DNA of 64,000 nt. It comes from Oceanomicrobium pacificus. GTDB taxonomy: Bacteria; Pseudomonadota; Alphaproteobacteria; Rhodobacterales; Rhodobacteraceae. Positions within the stretch are counted from its first letter, which is position 1. Each line of letters opens with the position of its first letter. Both the position numbers and the translations under genes were made by a program. The stretch is from NCBI RefSeq assembly GCF_009833495.1, contig NZ_WUWG01000003.1:248001-312000 (forward strand), in the 5' to 3' direction. The notes beneath the pieces were generated by a model, which saw only the letters and a list, made by a program, of their open reading frames with translations, did not search any database and was not told where the DNA came from. Below are positions 1-9,937 of this stretch, in pieces.

Positions 1-612
1 CTCCGGCGGGCCAGGCGCCATGAAATCGGCCAGTGCGGGCGGGTCTTCCACCGTGGCCGACAGGCCCACGCGCGCGGCATCGGGGGCCAGCGTTGCCAGC
101 CGGGACAGGGCCAGCATCAGCTGGTCGCCGCGCTTGCTCTCGGCCAGGGCATGGATTTCGTCCAGAACGATCCGTTTCAGGCCGGCGAAGATCTGTGGCG
201 CCTCGGGATAGGAGAGCAGAAGCGCGAGCGATTCCGGCGTTGTGAGCAGGATATGCGGCGGGTCCACCCGTTGGCGTTTGCGTTGTGCCTGTCCCGTGTC
301 ACCGGTCCGGTCCTCGATCCGGATCTTCAGCCCGAGCGCGTCGGCCGGGTGCCGCAGGTTGCGCGCGATGTCATTGGCCAGCGCCTTCAGGGGCGAGACA
401 TAGAGCGTGTGCATCCCCGGGCCTGCACCGCCGGACAGGTCAACGAGCGTTGGCAGGAATCCCGCCAGCGTCTTGCCGCCGCCCGTGGGTGCGATCAGGA
501 GCGTCGCCGGTGCATCCCGCGCTTCAAGGAGCGCCAACTGGTGCGGATGCGGGGTCCAGCCCTGTCGGGCGAACCAGTTCTGAAACGCTGCGGGCAGACG
601 GGTGCGGGTCAT
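1..612 (-). CDS. Lhr-like / ligase-associated DEXH-box helicase, N-terminal part (cut by window edge)
   Basis: This is the N-terminal 204 residues of a superfamily 2 helicase; the gene runs off the left edge. Visible motifs are Walker A APTGGGKT (residues 41-48), motif Ia in VSPLKALAND, motif II DEIH (151-154) and motif III SAT (185-187). The DEIH box and the spacing resemble the ligase-associated DEXH helicases (Lhr family), which act in DNA repair with an ATP-dependent ligase and an MBL-fold exonuclease; those partners would lie outside the window. The ATG is the first in frame after a TGA 17 codons upstream, so the start is firm. Subfamily (Lhr-Core or generic Lhr) cannot be settled without the C-terminus. 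Confidence 0.85.
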   Translation of the reverse strand, partial: MTRTRLPAAFQNWFARQGWTPHPHQLALLEARDAPATLLIAPTGGGKTLAGFLPTLVDLSGGAGPGMHTLYVSPLKALANDIARNLRHPADALGLKIRIEDRTGDTGQAQRKRQRVDPPHILLTTPESLALLLSYPEAPQIFAGLKRIVLDEIHALAESKRGDQLMLALSRLATLAPDAARVGLSATVEDPPALADFMAPGPPE

Positions 613-660
613 GGCGCCAAGATGGGGCAGCCGGTGCGCCGGGTCCAGCCGCGCTGTGGC

Positions 661-1455
661 TCAGTCGCGAAAGACCGGATCACGTTTCTGCAGGTTGGCC
701 ATCACTGCTTCGATCTGGTTCGGCTGGCCCACCAGACCGGCCTGCGCCGCGGATTCGGCGGCCAGCACGTCTGCCCTGTCCGCGCCGAGGCTGCGGGTGA
801 TGAGCGCTTTGGCCGTGCGCACCGCATCGGGGCTGCGCGCCGCGACCTGCGCAGCAAGTTCGCGGGCGCGGGCCAGCGGATCATCCGCCAGTTCGGTGAC
901 AAAGCCCCAGTCGCGCGCGTCCGGCGCTTCGAATGTCTCTGCCGTGTAGGTCAGGCGCCGGATCACATCCTCCCGCGCGAGGCTTGGCATCAGCACCAGC
1001 CCGCCCATGTCGGGCACAAGGCCCCAGCGGCCCTCCATGATCGAGAAGCGGCAATCGGGTGCGGCCACGCGGATATCCGCGCCCAGCATGATCTGGAACC
1101 CGCCGCCAAGCGCGAACCCGTGCAAAACCGCGATGACCGGTACCGGCAGGTCGCGCCAGACAAGAGCCGCGGCCTGAAAGAGGTTCCCATCCCCGTGCGT
1201 GCGGTTGTTGATCATCTGCGGCGAGACCTTGCCGGAGACAAATTCGCCAAAGCCGGTGAAATCGAGGCCGGCACAGAACCCGTCGCCCGCGCCGTGCAGC
1301 ACGACCGTGCGCAGACCGTCCGCATCGGCCAGCGCGTCCGCGGTAGTGACCAGTGCCTCCAGCAGATCGGGCGTGAGCGCGTTGCGCTTCTCGGGGCGGT
1401 TCAGGCAGACCTCGGCGATACCGCCGGTCTGGGTAAGAGTGACAAGTTCGGACAT
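661..1455 (-). CDS. Crotonase-fold enoyl-CoA hydratase/isomerase family protein
   Basis: A 264-residue crotonase-superfamily protein that would bind an acyl-CoA thioester. The oxyanion-hole segment FCAGLDF (60-66) and the GGG turn (118-120) are intact. At the first catalytic Glu position of enoyl-CoA hydratase 1 the residue is Gln121, while the second Glu is retained (Glu141, in IMEGRWGLVP). As far as I recall, this Gln is usual in the hydratase-like subfamily that carries an ADIR..AP..RFSIME core, so it is probably not a mutation but makes classical hydration uncertain. The gene lies 48 bp upstream of the helicase on the same strand. Substrate unknown. Confidence 0.85.
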   Translation of the reverse strand: MSELVTLTQTGGIAEVCLNRPEKRNALTPDLLEALVTTADALADADGLRTVVLHGAGDGFCAGLDFTGFGEFVSGKVSPQMINNRTHGDGNLFQAAALVWRDLPVPVIAVLHGFALGGGFQIMLGADIRVAAPDCRFSIMEGRWGLVPDMGGLVLMPSLAREDVIRRLTYTAETFEAPDARDWGFVTELADDPLARARELAAQVAARSPDAVRTAKALITRSLGADRADVLAAESAAQAGLVGQPNQIEAVMANLQKRDPVFRD

Positions 1456-1530
1456 TGGACCTCCGGTCGGGATGGACGCGTTGCGCCCACCCTATCAGGA
1501 ACCGGCCCGTCCGCAGACACCGCCGTGGCG

Positions 1531-2829
1531 TCAGCTTTCGTCGACGAAAAGGTTTTCCCAGGCGCGATCCACAAGCGGGATGGTCATTTTCCGCTCGAGA
1601 TTTTCATAGTCGATGATGGACAGCATCTGATCGATCAGGAACGGCGCGTGGTAGGAGGCGAAACTGTTGTTCACCTCGGGGTATTTGGTCTTGAGCAGGT
1701 GCGCGAGCACCTCCTCCTCGGGCGGGAACTTGAAGGCTCGCGCCGTCTTGATGAAGATCTTGATGAAGTCGTCGCGGCTCGGATTGTCGACCTTGATCTT
1801 GTAGTAGATACGCCGGAGTGCGGCGCCATCGAACATTTCCGACGGTGCGAAGTTGGTCGAGAAGACGACAAGCGTGTCGAACGGCACCATGAATTTCTGG
1901 CCCGACTGCAGCGACAGGATGTCGAAGCTCGATTCCATCGGAACGATCCAGCGGTTGATGAGCGCCTGCGGCGGTTCGGACTGGCGGCCCAAATCGTCGA
2001 CGATGAAGACGCCGCCGGTGGCCTTGAGCTGCAGCGGTGCCTGATAGGTGCGGCTGACCGGGTTGTAGTTGAGGTCGAGCATCTCGAGCGTCAATTCACC
2101 ACCGGTCATCACGGTCGGACGGCGGCAAAGCAGGTAGCGCTGGTCGAACTGGGCGCCGGAGCGGCGCAGCGCGCTCGTATCCTCTTCCTCGCCCTTGGCG
2201 AGCGTGTGCACGATCGGATCGTAGACCGAGATCACCTGCCCGCCATATTCGAGGAAGCGCGGCACATAGATATTGTCCCCCAGCGCGTCGCGGATGCCGT
2301 TGGAGATGGAGGATTTGCCGTTGCCCGGCGGTCCGTACATCAGCACCGAACGCCCCGAGTTCACGGCCGGACCAAGCTGGTCGAGCATCCCTTCGGGCAG
2401 GACCAGATGCTGCATCGCGCCCTCGAGCTTCTCGCGGGTGATGACGGCATCGCCGATCGCCTGTTTGGCCGTCTGCTTCCAGTAATCGGGCAGGGGGACC
2501 GGCAGGGCGCCGAAATATTCGGACTGCGCCAGTGCATCGAGCGCGCGGGCCTTGCCGCTGTCGGTCAGCTGGTAGCGCAGTTCCGACGTGGTCGAGGCGC
2601 CGATGGCCCCGAGCGTCTCGATCAGGTTCTGCGTGCGGCACATGTCGATCAGTTCCTGTGCGATCGGAACGGATACGCAGAGCGTGCGGGAGATTTCCGA
2701 CACGTTGGACAGGTTTCGCCGGAACATGGTCTTGAGCATGATGTCGCGCATCATGATGTCTTCCAGTCCGGTATCGGACATGTTGACGGGCGCCTTGGGC
2801 GCGAAGGAAGTGTGAATCGGTTCGCTCAT
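1531..2829 (-). CDS. AAA family ATPase with N-terminal winged-helix-like region
   Basis: A 432-residue ATPase with Walker A GPPGNGKS (166-173) and Walker B VFIVDD (274-279), followed by a sensor-like VVFSTN segment. Residues about 30-95 look like a helical, winged-helix-type DNA-binding domain. The frame stays open upstream, but the ATG at 2829 has an AGGAT ribosome site and begins the protein-like sequence; the extension is rich in Cys and Arg and unlikely to be coded. The same strand carries the Tad pilus operon beyond 4545, but a plus-strand gene lies between. A role in the pilus system or in transcription control is only inference from position. Confidence 0.75.
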   Translation of the reverse strand: MSEPIHTSFAPKAPVNMSDTGLEDIMMRDIMLKTMFRRNLSNVSEISRTLCVSVPIAQELIDMCRTQNLIETLGAIGASTTSELRYQLTDSGKARALDALAQSEYFGALPVPLPDYWKQTAKQAIGDAVITREKLEGAMQHLVLPEGMLDQLGPAVNSGRSVLMYGPPGNGKSSISNGIRDALGDNIYVPRFLEYGGQVISVYDPIVHTLAKGEEEDTSALRRSGAQFDQRYLLCRRPTVMTGGELTLEMLDLNYNPVSRTYQAPLQLKATGGVFIVDDLGRQSEPPQALINRWIVPMESSFDILSLQSGQKFMVPFDTLVVFSTNFAPSEMFDGAALRRIYYKIKVDNPSRDDFIKIFIKTARAFKFPPEEEVLAHLLKTKYPEVNNSFASYHAPFLIDQMLSIIDYENLERKMTIPLVDRAWENLFVDES

Positions 2830-2974
2830 GTCCGGATCCTGTTCAAAGCACGTGACGCGGCGCCGCATCACCTGCGACCCGCTTACCACATGGCGACAGT
2901 ATCGCCCGATCAGGGCATTTTTTTGACCGTGAAAGCAGGTAGAACAATCCGAACTGATCCGATGTGAGGCTTTC

Positions 2975-4552
2975 ATGCAACGAGTATCCTCGCCGCTGGT
3001 ATTGGCGATCCTGCAGGCATCCCTGATTGCACTGGCCGGTCTGGCGACATTGCATACGGGCAATCTCTATATCGACACTCATGAAATCGATCTGTTCCAT
3101 GTTGTTGATATCGTGAATAGAATGGCGGCCGGCTTGCGGCCCCATGTCGACTTCATGACCCCGCTGGGGGCACTGTCCTTTTGGCCTTTTCTTGCGTTGC
3201 AGACGGTCACGGATTCTGTCGGTCCGATGCTTCAGGGCGGGCAGATTCTGGTTGCCGCCCTGTCCGCACCGGTCATCCTCTATGTCGGCCTGACGCGCCT
3301 GAAAGGCATCCCGCGGATCACGTTCGTTCTGCTCTGCACGGCGATGCCGCTTGCGCTCGTACCGTCCGGTCTCGTCTCCGGTCCGTCCATATCGAATTTC
3401 TACAACCGGTGGGGCTGGTGCTGGGCGTCGGCGCTCCTGCTCCTGCTCCTCCTTCCCAACCGACGGCTTGAGGGCGAGCATGCCGCCAACGGATGGGATG
3501 CAACCGTCGCCGCACTTCTCATGTGCGCGCTGGCCATGTTGAAAGCGACGTTCTTCGTGGGGCTCGCGCCTGCGGTTTTGCTCTGGGTCATCCGAGAACG
3601 TGCCTGGTTGTTTCTTGCCGTCTCCGGGTCCGTCTTTCTGGGCCTGACGCTGTTGCTGGGCGGCTTTGACTATTGGATCGCCTATGTGGGTGACGTTTTT
3701 GACATGGTGGGGGTGGATACGCTGAAACGGGCCAATGGCGGCATCTTCGGCATGCTGGTCGAGCCCATGGCGCTACCGGTTTTCGGTCTCGTCCTGTTGG
3801 CAATCGTGGCAACCAGACAGCGTGAGGCCTACCTGCATATCGGCGTGATGCTTCTCGTCCTGTTGCCGGGTCTGGCCTTCATCCAGTATCAGTCCTGGGG
3901 ACATGATCCGATCTGGGCGCTTGCCGTTGGCCTCGTCCTGATTGCCGCTTTCCCGTCGCGCTCGCGGATCCGCACGCTCGGCGTCGGTGTGGTGGCTTTG
4001 TCCCTGCCGGCGCAGATCAACTATCTTGGATCGATTGCCAACGCTGTTGCGATCAATGATGCAGCTCATCGCGCTGCGCTGGAAACCGGACCGTTCGAGT
4101 CCGTTCGCGTCGAGGCTGGCAAAAAGAACCAGAACATCGTCTACAAGCAGGAAGAGCCGTTCGGTGGCGCAGGTTACGATTATGAGGGTCTCGACGTCAC
4201 GTTCCTCGGCGAAACCGTCTCGGTCTGCTTCCGGCGCGCCGGTCTGTTTGGCCAGTATGAGACGATCGCGGCCCAATTGCCCGGACTCGGGGTCGAAAAG
4301 GACGACCGGCTGATCTCCGGCGAGGGGATCAACCTCTACTGGGCTTATGGGTTCAGGCAGCCGGATGATCTGGCGCCCTGGTACTATCTCGGCACAGATG
4401 GGTTCGCGGCGGCAGACTGGCTCGTCGTGCACACTTGTCCTGATCGGCCGGATCAGGCCCGCTACGTATTGCAGGCCGTTGAAAGCGTATCAACCGACTG
4501 GGAACAGATCCATCAGGACGATCTGTTCCGGCTCTACCGTCGCGTCAGGTGA
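2975..4552 (+). CDS. Polytopic inner-membrane protein, GT-C glycosyltransferase-like
   Basis: A 525-residue protein with about ten hydrophobic segments in its first 350 residues and a soluble C-terminal part of about 150 residues. After TM1 comes an extracytoplasmic loop with acidic residues (IDTHEID) and then GLRPHVDFMTPLG. This resembles the first-loop signature of ArnT/PMT-like GT-C glycosyltransferases (acidic catalytic site, then G-x-x-P-x-x-D-F). On that basis a lipid-linked sugar transferase is plausible, but I cannot name a family with certainty. GAGG precedes the ATG by 5 bp. Its last 8 bp overlap the convergent prepilin peptidase gene. It is the only plus-strand gene among the left-end minus-strand genes. 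Confidence 0.6.
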   Translation: MQRVSSPLVLAILQASLIALAGLATLHTGNLYIDTHEIDLFHVVDIVNRMAAGLRPHVDFMTPLGALSFWPFLALQTVTDSVGPMLQGGQILVAALSAPVILYVGLTRLKGIPRITFVLLCTAMPLALVPSGLVSGPSISNFYNRWGWCWASALLLLLLLPNRRLEGEHAANGWDATVAALLMCALAMLKATFFVGLAPAVLLWVIRERAWLFLAVSGSVFLGLTLLLGGFDYWIAYVGDVFDMVGVDTLKRANGGIFGMLVEPMALPVFGLVLLAIVATRQREAYLHIGVMLLVLLPGLAFIQYQSWGHDPIWALAVGLVLIAAFPSRSRIRTLGVGVVALSLPAQINYLGSIANAVAINDAAHRAALETGPFESVRVEAGKKNQNIVYKQEEPFGGAGYDYEGLDVTFLGETVSVCFRRAGLFGQYETIAAQLPGLGVEKDDRLISGEGINLYWAYGFRQPDDLAPWYYLGTDGFAAADWLVVHTCPDRPDQARYVLQAVESVSTDWEQIHQDDLFRLYRRVR

Positions 4553-5045
4553 GCAGAACCCAGAGTTGGTAGAAGATGAGTGACCCGGCCAGGGCGAGGC
4601 CCATCGGGAAATATTTCTTCTCCGACCAGGATTTCCAGTTTTCCGCCACATGGCCGGTGGTCAGCGTGCGCACGAACATCCGGTGGGTGAATACTGCCGC
4701 TAGTGTCGTGACACAGGCCATCAGCAGGAACGGGCCGTAGTCGCCGGGCGCCACAAACGGGATCATGGCGGTGACGAATTTCGCGTCGCCGCCGCCAACC
4801 AGCCCGCCCATGTTGAGCAGGAAACCGATCACCAGCGCCACGGCGGCCGCGATGAGCCGCACGCCGAACGCGCCCCAGGGCAGGATCAGGATCGCGCAGA
4901 CGCAGAAAGCCACGAACATCCACAGGCAGAGCCGGTTCGGGATCTTCATCACCGACAGGTCGGAATAGGCCGCCCAGAGGCAGAAGGGCAGGGCGGCGAG
5001 GAAGAAGATCAGCGCCGCATAGGGCTGGAGGATGTCGAGTGCCAT
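4545..5045 (-). CDS. tadV: Prepilin peptidase, TadV/CpaA type (A24 aspartic protease)
   Basis: A 166-residue integral membrane protease that would cleave Flp-like prepilins after the conserved Gly at the inner membrane. The two catalytic Asp motifs are visible: the Asp of YSDL in loop 1, and GGGDAKF, matching the GxGD signature. There are about five membrane segments. The length fits the short Tad peptidases, which lack the methyltransferase domain of PilD. A GGAGAG ribosome site precedes the start. It is the last gene of the Tad operon, 10 bp after the TPR lipoprotein gene. Confidence 0.9.
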   Translation of the reverse strand: MALDILQPYAALIFFLAALPFCLWAAYSDLSVMKIPNRLCLWMFVAFCVCAILILPWGAFGVRLIAAAVALVIGFLLNMGGLVGGGDAKFVTAMIPFVAPGDYGPFLLMACVTTLAAVFTHRMFVRTLTTGHVAENWKSWSEKKYFPMGLALAGSLIFYQLWVLLT

Positions 5046-5055
5046 GTGCCTCTCC

Positions 5056-5925
5056 TCAGCCGCTCATCTCGCCACGTAGGCGGTTGAGGTTGTTCTGCGC
5101 TTCCTCGAAGAATTGCGGATGGCGGTCGATCGCCTCCTCATAGAGGCCGAGCGCCTCCTGTCGGTCGCCATTCTGCTCCGCCAGCTGCCCCAGATTGTTC
5201 AGAAGGATCGCTTCCTCGGTCTCTGTCAGCCGCACCGACGGCAGGCGGTAATTGCCCTGCTGCCCGCGCGCGATGGCGAGGTTGTTCTTCGGATTGAAGA
5301 GCTTGTCGTCATAGGTAATCGACTCGAGGAACAGCTGCTCGGCGCGCGGATAGTTGCCGCGGCTGAGGTTCGAGATCCCCCAGTTGTTGAGGATGTTCGC
5401 AGGCCGCGTCGTCAGCCCGCGCGCGATCTCGTAGAAACTGTCGGCCTTCTTCCAGTCGCGGTTCCGGTCGGCCATGATGGCTTCCAGCCGGTAGCGGTCA
5501 TAGGTCTCGTAAGTCGGCGGGATGGAGTCGAGCGTCGCCTTGGCCGTGTCCCAGTCGCCCTTGCGGATCAGCGCCTCCGCATAGGCCAGACGGTCATCAT
5601 TGTTGGCCTTGCCGGAACTCAGGAGCTGTTTGTAGACGACAGTCGCCTCGTCATCGCGCCGCGCGCGGGACAGCGATTTTGCATAACCGCGGGTGAATTC
5701 CAGGTTGCCCGGATTCTTTTCCAGCGCCGCCTTGAAATAGATGACGGCCTCGTTTGGATCGGCGGAACTGAGATAGATTTCGTTGAGCGATGGGGCCAGA
5801 TCCTCGAACTCGCCCTCTTCGATCAGTTCCGCTTTCTTCTCGTCGGTGATCTCGCCGGTGCAGCCTGCGAGAATCAGTGCACCGACCAGACCGGTGAAGG
5901 CCGGACCGAACCGATGTGCCTGCAT
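5056..5925 (-). CDS. tadD: TadD-like tetratricopeptide lipoprotein
   Basis: A 289-residue protein with a lipoprotein signal (ALILAGC, lipidated Cys near residue 22) and then repeated TPR helices (A..A...NP, NWGISNLSRGNYPRA, NNLGQLAEQNGDRQEAL). TadD is the pilotin-like TPR lipoprotein of Tad systems and helps the RcpA secretin assemble in the outer membrane. It sits between a second TPR lipoprotein and the prepilin peptidase, all on the minus strand with short gaps. GAGGA lies upstream of the ATG. Which of the two TPR lipoproteins is the true TadD cannot be decided here. Confidence 0.82.
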   Translation of the reverse strand: MQAHRFGPAFTGLVGALILAGCTGEITDEKKAELIEEGEFEDLAPSLNEIYLSSADPNEAVIYFKAALEKNPGNLEFTRGYAKSLSRARRDDEATVVYKQLLSSGKANNDDRLAYAEALIRKGDWDTAKATLDSIPPTYETYDRYRLEAIMADRNRDWKKADSFYEIARGLTTRPANILNNWGISNLSRGNYPRAEQLFLESITYDDKLFNPKNNLAIARGQQGNYRLPSVRLTETEEAILLNNLGQLAEQNGDRQEALGLYEEAIDRHPQFFEEAQNNLNRLRGEMSG

Positions 5926-5953
5926 GTTCTGCTTCCTCGTTTTTTGTCGCCGC

Positions 5954-6532
5954 TTATTCGTCGGCGCTCACCAAAAGGTAGCGCCCATTGCCCTGCCGGA
6001 CCAGCATGAAATCGGAATCGATCTCCTCGTCGCGCGAGAGTGCGGCAATATTGTCCTCGGCGCGGATCAGGTTCTGACGGATATCCTCGGTCGCGCCATT
6101 GTCGAGCGCGAAGGCCACGCGGAAGGCTTCGCGCGCCTCGTAATATTCGCCAAGCGCACTCAGCGCGATGCCCAGATTGTTCCAGGCCGGCACGAACGTG
6201 TCGTCCTGATCGAGCGCCTTGCGCAGATAGTGGCTGGCCTGCGAGGCCCGGCCCAGTTTCAGGTTCGCGGTGCCGATCGAACTCAGAACCTCGCTGTTGA
6301 GCCCGTGTTCGGGGATCGCGCGGGTATAGGCCTGCAGCGCAAGTTCATATTCCTGCGCCTCCATCAGCCGGTGGCCAACAATGAGTGGATCGACCGACTG
6401 GCCGCGCGCGACGCCGGTCGGCGCGTTCGGGCCGGAGGTGATCGGGCTCAGCCTGTTCGTGTCCTCACAGGCGGGCAGGGCAAGGAGACAGGCGGTCAGG
6501 AGGAGGGGCGGGCCGATGCGGCGCGCCGTCAC
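5954..6532 (-). CDS. Second TPR lipoprotein of the Tad operon
   Basis: A 192-residue protein with a signal peptide ending in a lipobox (LALPAC) and a region of two to four TPR units (residues about 65-165). The start codon is GTG at 6532 and overlaps the tadC stop by 4 bp, so translation is probably coupled. Two tandem TPR lipoproteins in a tad operon are seen in related alphaproteobacteria as far as I know. It is likely a partner or paralogue of the downstream TadD in secretin assembly. Confidence 0.8.
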   Translation of the reverse strand: MTARRIGPPLLLTACLLALPACEDTNRLSPITSGPNAPTGVARGQSVDPLIVGHRLMEAQEYELALQAYTRAIPEHGLNSEVLSSIGTANLKLGRASQASHYLRKALDQDDTFVPAWNNLGIALSALGEYYEAREAFRVAFALDNGATEDIRQNLIRAEDNIAALSRDEEIDSDFMLVRQGNGRYLLVSADE

Positions 6533-7509
6533 TGGCCACCGCCCAGAAGGTTGACATAGATGTCGTACATCGACGGTCCCACAAGGATGATGAGCAGCGG
6601 CGGAACGGTGAACATCATGGTGCCGAGCGTCAGTTTCGTCGGCAGCTTGTTGGCCTTTTCCTCCGCCCGCATCACGCGTTTGTCGCGCATCTCGGACGCG
6701 TAGACGCGCAGCGCGTCGGCAATCGAGGTCCCGAAGGTTGCGGACTGTACGAGCACGGTGACGAAGGCGCTGATATCGGCCACGCCGCAGCGTTCGCCCA
6801 TGTCGCGCAGCACGGTGACACGGTCCTTACCGGCGCGCATCTCGTGGCTGACGATTTCGAACTCCTCGGCCAGTGTCGGATAGCCGCCGCGGATTTCCTG
6901 GCTCACGCGCAGGATCGCCTGATCGAGAGACTGGCCGGCCTCGACGCAGACGAGCATCAGGTCGAGCGCGTCGGGGAAGCCGTTGGTCACATCCTCCTGG
7001 CGCTGCTGGCGGCGGCGCTCCACCCAATAGTTGGGCGCGAAATAGCCGATGGCGCCAGGCACGAGCACCGAGATGATGACCGAGGCCAGACCGGGTTCGT
7101 CAGAGCGCAGGAAGACCGAGATAAGGCCCAGCATCAGAAGGCTGAGACCGAGCACCAGACGGATGAAGTTGAACGTGGTGACTGCCGAACGTGTCCGGTA
7201 GCCCGCCTGAATCATCTTCATCCGCGTGTCGGAAAATTCCTTCTGGTCCTGCGGTTCCAGATAGGGGGCGAACTTGTCGAGGCTGCTCTTGCCGCTGTCG
7301 AACCGCAGGCGGACCGGGCTTTCCTGCACATTCTGCCGGGTGACCTTGCCGCCGGCCAAACCGTCAAGCCGGTCGAGCGGATCGGGTTCCTTTTTGAAGA
7401 GGATCGGCAGCGACAGGAGCACGAGCACGGCCCCCAGCACACCCAGCACCATGAACGGCCCCATGGGACCGAACGCGGCGATGATGAATTCCCAGCCCTG
7501 GCTGAACAT
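6529..7509 (-). CDS. tadC: TadC, inner-membrane platform protein of Tad pilus
   Basis: A 326-residue T2SSF-domain protein with an N-terminal membrane segment, two segments near residues 110-160, the cytoplasmic F domain (FPDALDLMLVCVEAGQSLDQAI, the hallmark FPD..DL) and a C-terminal hydrophobic segment. TadB and TadC form the inner-membrane platform that couples the TadA ATPase to pilus extrusion. It starts 12 bp after tadB and overlaps the following TPR gene by 4 bp. Start follows a GGGGG-containing site. Confidence 0.92.
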   Translation of the reverse strand: MFSQGWEFIIAAFGPMGPFMVLGVLGAVLVLLSLPILFKKEPDPLDRLDGLAGGKVTRQNVQESPVRLRFDSGKSSLDKFAPYLEPQDQKEFSDTRMKMIQAGYRTRSAVTTFNFIRLVLGLSLLMLGLISVFLRSDEPGLASVIISVLVPGAIGYFAPNYWVERRRQQRQEDVTNGFPDALDLMLVCVEAGQSLDQAILRVSQEIRGGYPTLAEEFEIVSHEMRAGKDRVTVLRDMGERCGVADISAFVTVLVQSATFGTSIADALRVYASEMRDKRVMRAEEKANKLPTKLTLGTMMFTVPPLLIILVGPSMYDIYVNLLGGGQ

Positions 7510-7521
7510 GGTGGCCCCCGG

Positions 7522-8483
7522 CTAGACTTTGATGTCGACCATCATCTTCATGAAGATGATGTTCACGACAAGGAAGATGGCAACGACAACGGCGGCGGGC
7601 ACGAAGAAGGGGCTGCCCTGCACATCGTCATAATAGCCCGGCTGCATCACGTTGATAAGGATCAGCGCGGCAATCGGAAAGACCGACAGAAACCAGCCGG
7701 ACCAACGCGCTTCGGCGGTGATCGCCTGCACCCGGCGGAAGAGCTTGAAGCGCGCGCGGATCACCTTGGCCAGACCGTCGAGAATTTCGGCAAGGTTACC
7801 ACCCGACTGGCTCTGGATCGACACGGCCACGGACAGGAATTTCACGTCCTGCACATCAATCCGCTGGGCCATCTTGTCGAGCGATTCCATGACGCTCATG
7901 CCGTAGGTGCTCTCATCCGCGATGATGCCGAATTCGGTCCCGAGCGGGTCGGGCATTTCCTGGGCCACGATGTTGATCGCCGAGGATACCGGATGGCCGA
8001 CGCGCAGCGAGCGGACCATCAGTTCCACAGCGTCGGGCAGCTGTTCCTCGAACAGGCCCATGCGTTTCTTGGCCTTGTTGTTGAGCCATGTGAAGATCGC
8101 GAAATACCCCATCACCACGGAGACGCCGATGCGGATCGCCATGCCGGCGGAGGTGAAGAGCGTCAGCCCGATGAAGCTGACCACGCCGACCAGCACCATC
8201 ATGATCAACAGGCCCGTGGGCGAGAAGGCGATATTGGCCTGTGCGGCCTTTTCGGCCAGAACCGACAGGACGGGCAGGGACCGACTTTCGCGATGCTGCT
8301 CGCGCTCGCGGCGGAGCGTCTCCAGCACCTCTTCGGGGTCTTCGCCCTGTTCCAGCAGTGCCAGCCGGCGGTTGACCCGCGATTGCAGCCGGACCGACTT
8401 GCCGAAGATCAGAAGGTAGACCCCTTCGACCATGAAGAGGACGGCCACGAAGATCAGGGCATAGATGAGTGGCTCGAAGCTCA

Positions 8484-8484
<1 letters not shown>
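7522..8484 (-). CDS. tadB: TadB, inner-membrane platform protein of Tad pilus
   Basis: A 320-residue T2SSF-domain protein starting MSFEPLIYAL, with membrane segments at the N-terminus, around residues 90-135 and at the C-terminus; the F domain contains QLPDAVELMVRSLRVGHPV. An open frame continues 20 codons further upstream, but the ATG at 8484 shares one base with the tadA TAA stop (TAATG), a typical coupled junction, and begins the recognisable protein. Partner of TadC. Confidence 0.92.
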
Positions 8485-9917
<1,433 letters not shown>

Positions 9918-9937
9918 GGGCAGTCCTCATTTCATCT

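Noticed and set aside
151-2967. A 938-codon open plus-strand frame across the helicase, crotonase and AAA genes
   Set aside because: It is the antisense shadow of three clear minus-strand genes in GC-rich DNA; its translation is Arg/His/Gln-rich with no family features.
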